In this document: positions 1 through 8,774 of the stretch, piece after piece | How positions within the stretch are numbered: position 1 is the first letter of the stretch | Layout of the letters: each line of letters starts with the position of its first letter | NCBI RefSeq assembly: GCF_000255455.1 | Contig: NZ_JH621246.1 | Span: 56,335-112,920 of the forward strand | Length of the DNA stretch: 56,586 nucleotides | Direction: 5' to 3' | Origin: Aquimarina agarilytica ZC1 | Lineage (GTDB): Bacteria; Bacteroidota; Bacteroidia; Flavobacteriales; Flavobacteriaceae | Position numbers and translations under genes: made by a program | Notes under the pieces: model-generated | Database searches by the model: none | What the model saw: the letters and a program-made list of their open reading frames with translations, nothing else | Told to the model about the DNA's origin: nothing

Positions 1-449
1 ATATACTCTTTGTTTATTTTACCTTTTAAGTATTTTTCTTTAAACTCGTTTTTTATAAACCAACTTCTGTACTCTTCAATAATTGAAGGAGCGCTTCTTT
101 GAATGCTAATATCCACAATATCTTGTGGGATTCTAAAATCTACATAATCATTGGAAAAAGATTTACAATCTAGTGATAAATGATATTTCACTTTACCGCC
201 TTTTGTAAAGACTCTTTTTTTATCATCTATAGCTTCTGGTATATGTTTAAAGTAAGTTGAATAAAATTCTTTTTCATTTGAAGCAAGCATTTTATATGAA
301 AACAAATAAGCTATTTCTCTTTTATTTAAAATGTAGAAAATCTCTCTATCATTATATATATGTTCAGTAAATAATTCAATCGAAATTTCACTATCAACCT
401 TTAATTTTTGAGCTAGTTTACTAAAGTTGTAATTGGTTAAAAATGCCAT
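1..449 (-). CDS. Unknown protein, C-terminus cut by window edge
   Basis: An open frame starts with ATG at 449-447, three bases after the stop of the preceding minus-strand gene, and runs off the window after about 149 codons. The visible part begins MAFLTNYNFSKLAQKLKVD and is hydrophilic, with a motif KYHLSLDCKSFSNDY followed by DFRIPQDI. I do not recognise the family. Its position as the last gene of the methyltransferase-helicase-nuclease operon suggests co-transcription with that system. The AT-rich composition matches its neighbours. The frame is seen directly; any role in defence is inference. Confidence 0.7.
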   Translation of the reverse strand, partial: MAFLTNYNFSKLAQKLKVDSEISIELFTEHIYNDREIFYILNKREIAYLFSYKMLASNEKEFYSTYFKHIPEAIDDKKRVFTKGGKVKYHLSLDCKSFSNDYVDFRIPQDIVDISIQRSAPSIIEEYRSWFIKNEFKEKYLKGKINKEY

Positions 450-452
450 CAC

Positions 453-1034
453 CTACACAGTTTTCAATGATTTTTTATCAGCTTCAAACATTGTAAACTC
501 TAAAGCTCTATATGCAGAAACATCGTAACCTATAAGTTCATTAACACTTATTTGAAAATCTTGAAATAACTTGTCCTTTGTTAATAATTCTAAATAATGT
601 AAATATGCTATGTAGTTTTTAGGCTCTGTAATACCATAAGTGGATTTTTTCTTTGTCAAGAATCTGAATATCCTACTATCCCATATAGCATATATTTTCG
701 GATTTATAAAATGGAGTAGTTTTGATAATCCAACTATTGAATTATTTATAGCTTCTTTACCAATTAATAACTCACCTTCATTTAACAGCCCCCCTTGCTT
801 GGCTTTATTTAATATGCTTAAAACAGCATCTATGTTTTTTAAGTTTAAATCAATAATAGTCGGCATCCAACCATAAACAAAATGAGATGCTATAATTAAA
901 TGCTCTTTTTCTATACTCATTATGTTACTGAAATACTTAACAAAAAAAGGATATGTGTTTAAATAACTAACCTCAGCTACATTAATAGTAATGAGATGTT
1001 CTTTTAATTCTTCAATAGTTGTTGTCTTAAACAT
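453..1034 (-). CDS. Unknown 193-residue protein in the methyltransferase/GIY-YIG operon
   Basis: A complete 193-residue frame with ATG start lies five bases after the GIY-YIG gene and three bases before the next gene, so it is almost certainly in the same transcript. It is predicted soluble, without signal peptide or membrane segment. The central segment (about residues 90-125) reads NNSIVGLSKLLHF then NPKIYAIWDSRIFRFL, a pattern I have seen in uncharacterised proteins of mobile islands but cannot assign to a function. It could be an accessory or specificity factor of the restriction-like system or an unrelated island gene. Confidence 0.75.
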   Translation of the reverse strand: MFKTTTIEELKEHLITINVAEVSYLNTYPFFVKYFSNIMSIEKEHLIIASHFVYGWMPTIIDLNLKNIDAVLSILNKAKQGGLLNEGELLIGKEAINNSIVGLSKLLHFINPKIYAIWDSRIFRFLTKKKSTYGITEPKNYIAYLHYLELLTKDKLFQDFQISVNELIGYDVSAYRALEFTMFEADKKSLKTV

Positions 1035-1039
1035 AAATT

Positions 1040-1762
1040 TTAGTCTAATCTGTATTTGATAGGGTTTGCTGCTCCTTTTTTCTTAGTATGTGCAATAGAT
1101 TTATTTATGTAGATATCCCTTACTTCATCACTAGCTACTTTACCGTTAAAACCCCATCTACTTTTAGTTTCTGTTATTGGAATCTCATACCATTCTAAAA
1201 TTTCAAACACCTCTATAATTATACCTGTATATTCAGAAAGTGCATATCTAACAGTATTTCTCCTTTGCTCACTAATAACCCAACCTTGTTTTGTTGCTTG
1301 GTAAATAAAATCAAATGCTTCACCTCTTTTATATTTTTTGTTGATATTGATTATAATAATAGGATGTAAAAGTTCATTTAAAGGTTCTGCATTGTGTAGC
1401 CTTATAATTTCATCAGTTGTCATCAACCCCTTATAGCCTACATGATGACCTTCTACAATATTCGATAAATTAAATCCTATATAATTACCAAAATCAATTA
1501 ATGATGCCTCCACATCAAAGGCTTCTGATTCTTTTAAACCATGTCTTATAATTATATGTTTTACTGCTAAACCTTTATCTAGTATAGCTCTAATGATATC
1601 TAATTTTAAAGAGGCAACATCTTCTAAGTTCTCTGCATCATATTTGTGGTTAAAAACTCTATTACCAATTCCCTTACCTATATAAAAAGGGATGTTAGTT
1701 TCAGGATTTATTAATGCATAGACATAGTAGCCTAACTGCTCTATGGTTTTATTATCAAACAT
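1040..1762 (-). CDS. GIY-YIG nuclease, LEM-3-like type
   Basis: The N-terminus (residues about 11-40) carries the GIY-YIG signature in the form YYVYALINP followed by PFYIGKGIGNRVFNH, which is the version found in LEM-3-like and related bacterial GIY-YIG proteins. This predicts a metal-dependent endonuclease that cuts DNA by a single-metal mechanism. The remaining 200 residues are helical and unassigned. The 5' end overlaps the preceding T5orf172-type gene by 22 bases, which implies translational coupling. Two structurally different GIY-YIG nucleases in one operon is unusual. The domain is clear; that it supplies the cutting step for the adjacent methyltransferase and helicase is inference. 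Confidence 0.85.
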   Translation of the reverse strand: MFDNKTIEQLGYYVYALINPETNIPFYIGKGIGNRVFNHKYDAENLEDVASLKLDIIRAILDKGLAVKHIIIRHGLKESEAFDVEASLIDFGNYIGFNLSNIVEGHHVGYKGLMTTDEIIRLHNAEPLNELLHPIIIININKKYKRGEAFDFIYQATKQGWVISEQRRNTVRYALSEYTGIIIEVFEILEWYEIPITETKSRWGFNGKVASDEVRDIYINKSIAHTKKKGAANPIKYRLD

Positions 1763-2952
1763 TTTTTGTCAAAATTATATTCATAATTTAAAATGTTGCC
1801 ATTTAAAATAAGCTGGATTGCTTCTTCAATAATTTCAAAAGAAACAACAAACCATTCTCTAGGGTTAATACGTTGCCCTCTATCATTTGTAAATTCAATA
1901 TCTAAACAAGCAGATGCAAAAAACCTATGTAATAAATTTTCTAGTTTATCCGCATTTCTATTATAAACACTATATGTTGCTACCTTTTTTACATCAGCAA
2001 AAAGATAAGTAGCTTCATTTTTAGCATTTTTAATTCTCTCATCTACAGAGGTACTAGAAAAACCTATTTTATATAGATTATCTATGTCTGATATTTTTGA
2101 ATCCGTTGATTTAGACTTTAAAACATAAATCCAACCTGTTTGAACATCTTCTTCTTTAACTAAGCCAGAGTTAACAAAAAGCTCACTTTCTTGATAATCA
2201 TTAGAATTAGTGACTAATTTTCCGTTTTTCTGAATTTGTTTACCTAAAGACCTATATAGCATATTACTATAAGTGGCATTTTCAAAAACGGTTTTTGTTC
2301 TTCCTTCAATTCTAGTTCTATTACCAGATTTTTGTTCCCATTCTGTTCTCTCTAAATCAGCTGATTCTAAATAAAGAAGGATACCATCCATAATATAATA
2401 ATTGCCTACATGTAAATTCTTCTCTATGTTTTTGAATGGTTTTATTTCTCGTTTACCTTCTTTTATTTCTTGATGTACTTTTTGAAAAAGAGCTTCATAA
2501 GGCTTAAAATCTTTCTCTTTCATAGCTTGCCTTTGAGCCACAAAATCTGTTTCTGCTCTATCTTCTTGTTTAGGTGTATGCTTAAAAGTGAAAATAGATA
2601 AATCCTTATCTGTGTCTAATAACCCTAAATCGTCATCGTTTAAAATGTCATCTAAACTTTGTTTCTCTATTTCTACATAACCTAATAAATTATGCCTATC
2701 AAAAGGTTTTACTATTTTTTTCTTAGCTTCATCTGTTCTAAAGTTTTTTAATTTAGCTAAAAGTCCATATTCTGACATACTAGAGGTACTTGGTTCTCTA
2801 TTGTTGTTGTCAAAAAATGTATTAATTTCTTCAAAAGAATCTATAAGTCTATCCTCTTCAGTTTTTTCTGTAGAGACTTTTGTTTTGGATTCTAACAATC
2901 CAAATTCATCATCATTAAAGATGTCATCTAATGTTGGCTTTTTTTTACTCAT
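1741..2952 (-). CDS. GIY-YIG nuclease, T5orf172/MUG113 type
   Basis: The C-terminal part (about residues 270-395) matches the T5orf172 (MUG113) branch of GIY-YIG nucleases: GWIYVLKS, then LYKIGFSSTSVDERIKNA, then a late NPREWF motif. The N-terminal 110 residues are acidic and contain two copies of a DDIFNDDEFGLL / DDILNDDDLGLL element, possibly a linear binding motif. The gene overlaps the helicase stop by eight bases and the next GIY-YIG gene by 22 bases. Family knowledge predicts an endonuclease often found beside helicases and methyltransferases in phage and defence islands. Confidence 0.88.
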   Translation of the reverse strand: MSKKKPTLDDIFNDDEFGLLESKTKVSTEKTEEDRLIDSFEEINTFFDNNNREPSTSSMSEYGLLAKLKNFRTDEAKKKIVKPFDRHNLLGYVEIEKQSLDDILNDDDLGLLDTDKDLSIFTFKHTPKQEDRAETDFVAQRQAMKEKDFKPYEALFQKVHQEIKEGKREIKPFKNIEKNLHVGNYYIMDGILLYLESADLERTEWEQKSGNRTRIEGRTKTVFENATYSNMLYRSLGKQIQKNGKLVTNSNDYQESELFVNSGLVKEEDVQTGWIYVLKSKSTDSKISDIDNLYKIGFSSTSVDERIKNAKNEATYLFADVKKVATYSVYNRNADKLENLLHRFFASACLDIEFTNDRGQRINPREWFVVSFEIIEEAIQLILNGNILNYEYNFDKKCLIIKP

Positions 2953-4900
2953 TTAACATTTTTTGACGTTTCAACTCTCTTAAAAAAATGATTGCTTCTG
3001 CCATTCTTTTTTCCTTGTGGTCAAAAGCCTGTAAGTTTGGCTGTTCACCTGTTTTTGCTACCCAATCTTTTATTTTGGGCCATAATAAAATGGCTTCCTC
3101 TTCTGTCATTTCAATCTTAGTAGATTGTATATGGTCATCTATTAATTTTAAGGTTTGGGCAGTAACAGATTTAGATAGTATTTCAAAAGCTTTTTGGAAT
3201 GGATTTACTTGGTCTATTAAATCAATATGTATATCATCAATATTGACAAAGCTATTTGCCATTCTAATAAACTTTTTATCTCCTTGTTCTTCTATAGTAC
3301 TATTTTTAATAACAGAATCTACAACTACATGTTGCCTAACAGCTTCAACATCATCTTCATCTAAATCTGGATAGACCTCTCTTATTATTTTAGGAATAAG
3401 CACAGTATTTATAGTTTCTGCATCTAAATTACCAGGCATTGCTTTAAGCATTTGGTCATCTTGTAAAATTTTTGCCTTTAAGTCATTTAAATCTGTTTCT
3501 ATAATGTCTTTTGCTCTTTGCGATGTTGGTAATTTAAAACCTCTAATTCTTATAGTTTCATCATCGTCTTCACTTTCATCATCTTCATCTTTTTTTAATT
3601 TGAATTTAAAATTGGGTGCTAATACCTGTTCCATTAATAAAGATGCTGTAATGGCTTTTAGCATATTATTTACTGCTACTTTTACATCATCATTTTCTGC
3701 ATCAGGTTCAGCTACTAAATTAGTAAACTGGGCATGTGTTTTATTATTACTATCTCTGGTTGCTCTACCAATTATTTGTATAATTTCAGTTAACGAACCT
3801 CTATAACCAATGGTTAGGGCATGCTGGCAGTATGGCCAGTCAAATCCTTCTTTTGCCATACCTAAAGCAATGATGACATCTATATCTTCTGGAGATTTCA
3901 CATCTCTTAAATATGCGGTGATTTTATCTCTAGATTTTGGGTCATCATTTACCAAGTTTGCTACTTTAAGAGTTCTATTTGCTTTTTTACTTTTAACAAA
4001 TATGACTCCTGTCTTTTCATCTTGGTAATCTATTTCTCCTAAAACCTCTATAACATGCCCCACTTCATCATGCTTTTCTTTAGAGGACTCTGCGGATTTG
4101 ACACTTGGAATATGAACTATTGTTTTTAGGTTAGGGTCTAAAACTTCAGCCAAAGCAGAAACATTTTTATCAGGTTGTTTTTTAAAATATCTACCTGTAT
4201 AAAAATGATAGCCAATACCTAAAGACTTCAAATATTCATAGCCATTTAACTGCTGGTAGTAATTATAGGTTACTTTAGTAAACTTTGCTTCGTCTTCTGG
4301 CATTAATACAGGAATATTATCACCTCTAAAATAAGAACCCGTCATAGCAACGATATGCGCATTAGACTTAGCCATTATATTTTTTAAAACTTCCCCTAAT
4401 CTATTATCTCCCTCAGCAGACACATGGTGAAACTCATCAATAGCCACTAAAGTATTATCTAATTTCTTTTCATCTAAACCCTGAAAAGCAAAGCGTAAAG
4501 TAGCATGAGTACAAATAATAATTTGTTCATCAGTATCCAAGAACTCTAAGAATGCTGTTACTTTACTTTTTTCTGGTCCAGGAGTACAAAGATTATATTT
4601 TGGATTTGGAGACCAATCTGTAAAAAAACCATATTTTTTTAATTCTGTAGTACCAAAAGATGCACCAATAGATTTTTCTGGTACTGCTACTATAACTTTT
4701 TTTACACCTTGATTATGTAGCTTTTCTAAAGCTATAAACATTAAAGCTCTAGACTTACCAGAAGCAGGTGGTGCTTTAATTAATAAATACTGAGCAGTAT
4801 TAGCTTTATAGGCTTCTGCTTGCATTTCACGCATACCCAATTCATTAGTCTTCTTACTTTGTCCTGTTTGTTTATAGGTTACTTCTATTAAATTAGGCAT
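2945..4900 (-). CDS. SF2 DEAD/DEAH-box helicase
   Basis: This 651-residue protein has a Walker A motif APPASGKS at residues 43-50, motif II DEFH at 155-158, a SAT-like MTGS around 186, and motif VI QIIGRATRDS at 375-384, so it is a superfamily 2 ATPase/translocase. The C-terminal 220 residues are acidic and helical and have no assigned domain. No nuclease motif is visible inside it. It lies between a 49-residue protein and the GIY-YIG genes in one overlapping operon, so it is the natural candidate for the motor that couples methylation-state sensing to cleavage. The helicase call is firm; the coupling is inference. Confidence 0.92.
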   Translation of the reverse strand: MPNLIEVTYKQTGQSKKTNELGMREMQAEAYKANTAQYLLIKAPPASGKSRALMFIALEKLHNQGVKKVIVAVPEKSIGASFGTTELKKYGFFTDWSPNPKYNLCTPGPEKSKVTAFLEFLDTDEQIIICTHATLRFAFQGLDEKKLDNTLVAIDEFHHVSAEGDNRLGEVLKNIMAKSNAHIVAMTGSYFRGDNIPVLMPEDEAKFTKVTYNYYQQLNGYEYLKSLGIGYHFYTGRYFKKQPDKNVSALAEVLDPNLKTIVHIPSVKSAESSKEKHDEVGHVIEVLGEIDYQDEKTGVIFVKSKKANRTLKVANLVNDDPKSRDKITAYLRDVKSPEDIDVIIALGMAKEGFDWPYCQHALTIGYRGSLTEIIQIIGRATRDSNNKTHAQFTNLVAEPDAENDDVKVAVNNMLKAITASLLMEQVLAPNFKFKLKKDEDDESEDDDETIRIRGFKLPTSQRAKDIIETDLNDLKAKILQDDQMLKAMPGNLDAETINTVLIPKIIREVYPDLDEDDVEAVRQHVVVDSVIKNSTIEEQGDKKFIRMANSFVNIDDIHIDLIDQVNPFQKAFEILSKSVTAQTLKLIDDHIQSTKIEMTEEEAILLWPKIKDWVAKTGEQPNLQAFDHKEKRMAEAIIFLRELKRQKMLNE

Positions 4901-4904
4901 CTGT

Positions 4905-5054
4905 TTAATGTTTAACTATTTTACAATTATTTTCTTTTATATATTTTTCAAGCTCTTCCTTTGATTCTAGAATAAAACACTCTCCCTTAATAGTATAAAC
5001 TAAGTATCTGCCATTTTGACTAAAGTATGCTATTTCCTTTTGTTTAGAACTCAT
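4905..5054 (-). CDS. 49-residue protein between methyltransferase and helicase
   Basis: This short frame starts with the ATG of an ATGA overlap with the methyltransferase stop and ends five bases before the helicase start, filling the only gap in the operon. The product begins MSSKQKEIAYFSQNGRYLVY and ends in a charged helix rich in Glu and Lys. It looks like a small beta-hairpin plus helix protein. I do not recognise the family. The exact stop-start overlap argues for translational coupling and against a chance frame. Confidence 0.7.
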   Translation of the reverse strand: MSSKQKEIAYFSQNGRYLVYTIKGECFILESKEELEKYIKENNCKIVKH

Positions 5055-7747
5055 GACTTATTTTTGCGTTTTTTCTTTTGTTTGACAGACACAGCGTCTT
5101 TTTGAATCATGTTTTCATATAGTTTAAATAAATATTCTAAACGCTCTGTATCATTTTTAAATTCTTGTAGTCTATAACACTTTTCTATAGCTTCATCTAG
5201 ATTTTTATGCGCTAGCTTCAAACTTTTAGGCATTGTCTCAGGGTTGTATAATTGTGCCAAAGTTTTACCATTATTTTTTGCTCTTTCATCTAGTATGTCA
5301 AATACATATTGATTTAAATTCTCTTTTTGTTTGGTATTAATACTAGGAAAAGGGAATGTATTATAGCACAATGTTTTGGAATACTGAATGTCTGTTTTCA
5401 TTTTACCCCCTACATTTTTAATCCATACAGTATGCATTCTTGAACTAACTATACCAAAGATGTATGGAAAATTAGTGGAAATTGTAAAAAAGGAATCCGT
5501 TACTTTATATTGTGTACCGTCAAGTAAATCTACAGGTAAGTAGTCTCTATTTTCTGAGGATACACGTGGTATTATTATACAGTTTTCATCTTCTGGCTGA
5601 GTAATTTGAGCAAATAAATGAGGAATTTTAGCCAGTTGTGGTCTAGAAGAGTTTTCTCTTATTTTTTTAACTTCTGAAATTATTTTTTTTATACTTTCTA
5701 AGCCTTCCAATTCTTTTTCTGTAATCCCTTCTAACCACAAACACCATCTATCTCTGCCATTTAAATGCTCTCTTGCAGAAACTAACTTTTTAAACCATTT
5801 TTTTGAATTGGGGTCATTTTTTATAAACGTATTTTTTTCTTCTGAGGTAAAAAGAAATTTACCTCCATCTGCTGGCATATTTCCATGAGTGATTAAGGGT
5901 AAATTTGATATTGATTTTGATATACTACGAACTACGAGATTAGGAGCATCTAATAAGTAAGGGTTTATATTTTTTGCAACTTTTTTAAACTTATCCTTGA
6001 AAAGGTACTTGGATTTGTTTGAAATATTTCTTAATCCTACTATTATAACGGTTACCCCTGCATTTCCTTTAGCATTATTGGTCCATTTAAAAGATTGATA
6101 AGCAAAACTTATTTCTATTTCGCTGGATAATATTCTATCCCAAATTAAACCTACTAATAGACCTTGACAAATGGAATTAGTCGAAACAAAAGCACATTTG
6201 GCATTAAATCCCTTAATATAATTAGCTCCTTTGTAAAACCATGAAGCGACATAATCCAAACTTTTATAGTTTGTTTTAAAAACAAATTTCAAGTCATCTT
6301 TTTGTTCCTGATTCTGTTTTCTACTCCCATAATACGGAGGATTCCCAATGATGTAAACTTCACTAGCTAAATCAATAGGACAAATTTCTTCCCAATCTTC
6401 CCTTGTGGCATTTCCTTGTATTATTCGACCAGCTTCTTTTAATGGGAGTATAGGTTCAGACTTTCCATAATCAAATAACTGCTCTTCAAAAATTCTATTC
6501 ATCTGATGCTCTGCAAGCCATAAAGCAAGGATAGCCATTTCATGGGCAAAATCATCTAGTTCAATACCATAAAACTGAGATAGGCGTATTTGTGTAAACT
6601 CTAATTGAGGTGTAGATGTTAAGTCTATAATCTGTTTTAAAATTTCAATCTCTAAAACTCTTATTTCTTTGTAGGTAATAATTAAAAAATTACCACTACC
6701 ACATGCAGGGTCAAAAAATTTAATTTTAGAAATTCTGTTGATGAGTTTTCTTAATAACGTAATACTGTTTTTGCTTTTTTCATACTCCTCATATAACTCA
6801 TCTAAAAACAGAGGTTTTATCAGTTTTTTGATATTAGGTACAGAGGTGTAATGCATACCTAAATCACTACGATATTCATCTATTACCACAGCTTGAATCA
6901 TGGACCCAAAAATATCTGGATTTATATCCTTCCAATTTAAATCCCCTAATTCTTTAAGTGTCTTTCTTGCTTTAGATGAAAATTTAGGAGATTTTATAGT
7001 ATCTCTAAATAATCCTCCATTTACATAAGGAAACCTAACTAAGTAATCTGGAAATTCTGCTGATTTTTCAGTGTTCAACCTTTTAAACAAATCATTTAAA
7101 AAGTCATCGGTATCACTACCGTCAACATTTGTGTGTTGAGCAAGTGTATTTGTGAAAATACTTTCTTCTTGAAAGATTTCTGTATCCTCAGCAAAGAAAC
7201 AGAACAATAAACGAGATAAGAAAATATTTAAGTTATGGATGCTATCTTTAGACTTATATATTTCTGGATTTTCTTCTCTCAAATAATCATAAAGTAGAGC
7301 CATTTTATAGGCAGCATCCCTATCAGCTTGATTATCATTGCTAGAGTTATAGACTTCACTACCTGCAAGTGGTAAAAAGAAACTATGATGATTAGCTAAA
7401 TCACGTATTTGAATATCTTTTGTTGTCCCTAATCTTAAATCTTTAGCTATAAGTTGCTTATAGTCTGTAAGTATTGCAAACTTAGGTTTGTATTTTAGTA
7501 TTCTATCTTGTTTAGAAATACTATCAATGGTACTTAGTAGTTTACTCGATTCCTCTACTTTAAAAAAGACTTTATTTTTAGAAAGTAATTCTCCTTCAAT
7601 TTTAGACATATTATAGTCTCCCTTTCTCAGCATTGTAGTTACTGTCTTGGTGGTCCCATATGCCATAAGAAAATCATAGATAAACTCTTCTTTAGAAAAA
7701 TTATCTATTATAGCTTGAACATTATTTTTTATTTCTTTACTGTTCAT
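5051..7747 (-). CDS. N6-adenine DNA methyltransferase, MmeI-like architecture
   Basis: The 898-residue protein has the SAM-binding motif FDPACGSGNF at residues 345-354 and the catalytic motif NPPY at 469-472, defining a gamma-type adenine-N6 methyltransferase. The order is N-terminal alpha/beta domain (1-130), helical spacer (about 150-330, with RLLFCFFAEDTEIF), methyltransferase core (340-500), then a target recognition region and C-terminal helices, as in MmeI/type IIG-IIL enzymes. Those enzymes carry a D-E-x-K nuclease site in the first 100 residues; I see no E-x-K there (FAILTDYKQLIAKDL stands in its place), so cutting is probably delegated to the GIY-YIG partners. It starts four bases after the XRE gene. 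Confidence 0.9.
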   Translation of the reverse strand: MNSKEIKNNVQAIIDNFSKEEFIYDFLMAYGTTKTVTTMLRKGDYNMSKIEGELLSKNKVFFKVEESSKLLSTIDSISKQDRILKYKPKFAILTDYKQLIAKDLRLGTTKDIQIRDLANHHSFFLPLAGSEVYNSSNDNQADRDAAYKMALLYDYLREENPEIYKSKDSIHNLNIFLSRLLFCFFAEDTEIFQEESIFTNTLAQHTNVDGSDTDDFLNDLFKRLNTEKSAEFPDYLVRFPYVNGGLFRDTIKSPKFSSKARKTLKELGDLNWKDINPDIFGSMIQAVVIDEYRSDLGMHYTSVPNIKKLIKPLFLDELYEEYEKSKNSITLLRKLINRISKIKFFDPACGSGNFLIITYKEIRVLEIEILKQIIDLTSTPQLEFTQIRLSQFYGIELDDFAHEMAILALWLAEHQMNRIFEEQLFDYGKSEPILPLKEAGRIIQGNATREDWEEICPIDLASEVYIIGNPPYYGSRKQNQEQKDDLKFVFKTNYKSLDYVASWFYKGANYIKGFNAKCAFVSTNSICQGLLVGLIWDRILSSEIEISFAYQSFKWTNNAKGNAGVTVIIVGLRNISNKSKYLFKDKFKKVAKNINPYLLDAPNLVVRSISKSISNLPLITHGNMPADGGKFLFTSEEKNTFIKNDPNSKKWFKKLVSAREHLNGRDRWCLWLEGITEKELEGLESIKKIISEVKKIRENSSRPQLAKIPHLFAQITQPEDENCIIIPRVSSENRDYLPVDLLDGTQYKVTDSFFTISTNFPYIFGIVSSRMHTVWIKNVGGKMKTDIQYSKTLCYNTFPFPSINTKQKENLNQYVFDILDERAKNNGKTLAQLYNPETMPKSLKLAHKNLDEAIEKCYRLQEFKNDTERLEYLFKLYENMIQKDAVSVKQKKKRKNKS

Positions 7748-7750
7748 AGA

Positions 7751-8038
7751 TTATTCTTCTACTTTTAAACGTTTCAAGGTTAGTTTTATAGCATCAATTG
7801 CTACATCTTCATTCTTTACATCTTCATATATTTTTTCGCTTATCCATAATTTCAAAAGTTTAGAATAATTAATATCTAAAGCTATAGCAAGTTTTTTAAT
7901 TTGCTCTCTTGTAGGCTTTCTATCACCCTTTTCTATTTTACTTATTAAAGCTGTGTCAACATCAATCATAGAAGCTACTTCTCTTAATAACAGCTTCTTA
8001 TTTTCTCTTTTAGATTTAAGTAATTCTGAGAGTATCAT
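7751..8038 (-). CDS. XRE-family regulator of the methyltransferase operon
   Basis: A small helix-turn-helix protein whose core LLLREVASMIDVDTALISK and EKGDRKPT is typical of XRE/Cro regulators. I chose the ATG at 8038; the frame can extend to a TTG at 8050, four codons earlier. The stop is only three bases before the methyltransferase ATG, so it heads the operon and, by analogy with restriction-modification C-proteins, probably controls it. Just upstream, the minus strand has two spaced GACAA elements (about 8056-8076), possible operator half-sites, but this is weak. Confidence 0.88.
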   Translation of the reverse strand: MILSELLKSKRENKKLLLREVASMIDVDTALISKIEKGDRKPTREQIKKLAIALDINYSKLLKLWISEKIYEDVKNEDVAIDAIKLTLKRLKVEE

Positions 8039-8317
8039 TTTTTTAGTCAAATTATTTCTTGTCGAATTTTGTCTAAAATAGATTATTTTTTTTGCTGAAA
8101 AAATTTTTTATTAAAAAAATTACAAAAGAATAGTGAGTGTTTAAAATACCTCATAGAAAACCCCCACCCATGTTTAGGAATGAAGATTCCCCCACCACTT
8201 ATATAGTGAAAGCATTTTTTCTCAGCCAGTAAAAAAATCAAGGTGATAGTTGTAGTTTTTTATGGTAGAAGCATTGCTTTTCTTGGTGGCATTTTTCAAC
8301 TCAAAAACTTAAAGAAC

Positions 8318-8716
8318 ATGGTAAGAATTATTGGTTACAAACAAAGACAAAAAGAAAACGGAGAACTATTTAATGTTCTGGAACTTCAAGGCGGTGTGGA
8401 ATTGATTAGGTCAAAATCTACAGGTAATTTTTATGCAACTGCAAAAAAGGCTTATATACCTTCAACTTTTGATGAGCAAACCTGTATTGCCTTAACAGGT
8501 ACAGAAATGCAGGGTAGCATCATTAAAGAGGAATGTGAGCCTTATGAGTATGTTGTTACAGAAACAGGAGAAGAAATTATTATGCATCATAGATGGACTT
8601 ATATGCCAGAGGATGTAAAAGAACCTGTAGCTAAAAGTACGCCATTAGAAACTGAAACACTCCAACCAAGCATTGAGCAATTTAGCCAAAATGGAGCTTT
8701 ACAATATGCTTCTTAA
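8318..8716 (+). CDS. Unknown mobile-element protein
   Basis: A 132-residue soluble protein starting MVRIIGYKQRQKENGELFN. The frame extends upstream to 8243, but those 25 codons are unlike the rest and the ATG at 8318 fits the conserved start better. The sequence GVELIRSKSTGNFYATAKKAYIPST is of a type often seen in Bacteroidota conjugative or mobilisable islands, usually next to RadC-like genes as here. Function unknown. A hairpin terminator follows it. Confidence 0.75.
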   Translation: MVRIIGYKQRQKENGELFNVLELQGGVELIRSKSTGNFYATAKKAYIPSTFDEQTCIALTGTEMQGSIIKEECEPYEYVVTETGEEIIMHHRWTYMPEDVKEPVAKSTPLETETLQPSIEQFSQNGALQYAS

Positions 8717-8728
8717 CAAATCAACAAC

Positions 8729-8758
8729 AAAGGCATTACTACTAAAGTGATGCCTTTT
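8729..8758 (+). terminator. Intrinsic terminator after the 8318-8716 gene
   Basis: AAAGGCAT (8729-8736) pairs perfectly with ATGCCTTT (8750-8757), with a 13-base loop, and is followed by a T-rich tract. It lies 13 bases beyond the upstream stop codon and just before the RadC-like gene. Confidence 0.6.
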
Positions 8759-8774
8759 AAATTTTTATAACCTT

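Noticed and set aside
1..8050. Type I restriction, BREX or DISARM system
   Set aside because: No HsdS/HsdR pair, PglZ, BrxL, DUF1998 or phospholipase D protein is encoded beside the methyltransferase and helicase.
8243..8317. Upstream extension of the 8318-8716 gene
   Set aside because: The added residues are hydrophobic and unlike the family, and the internal ATG gives the natural start.
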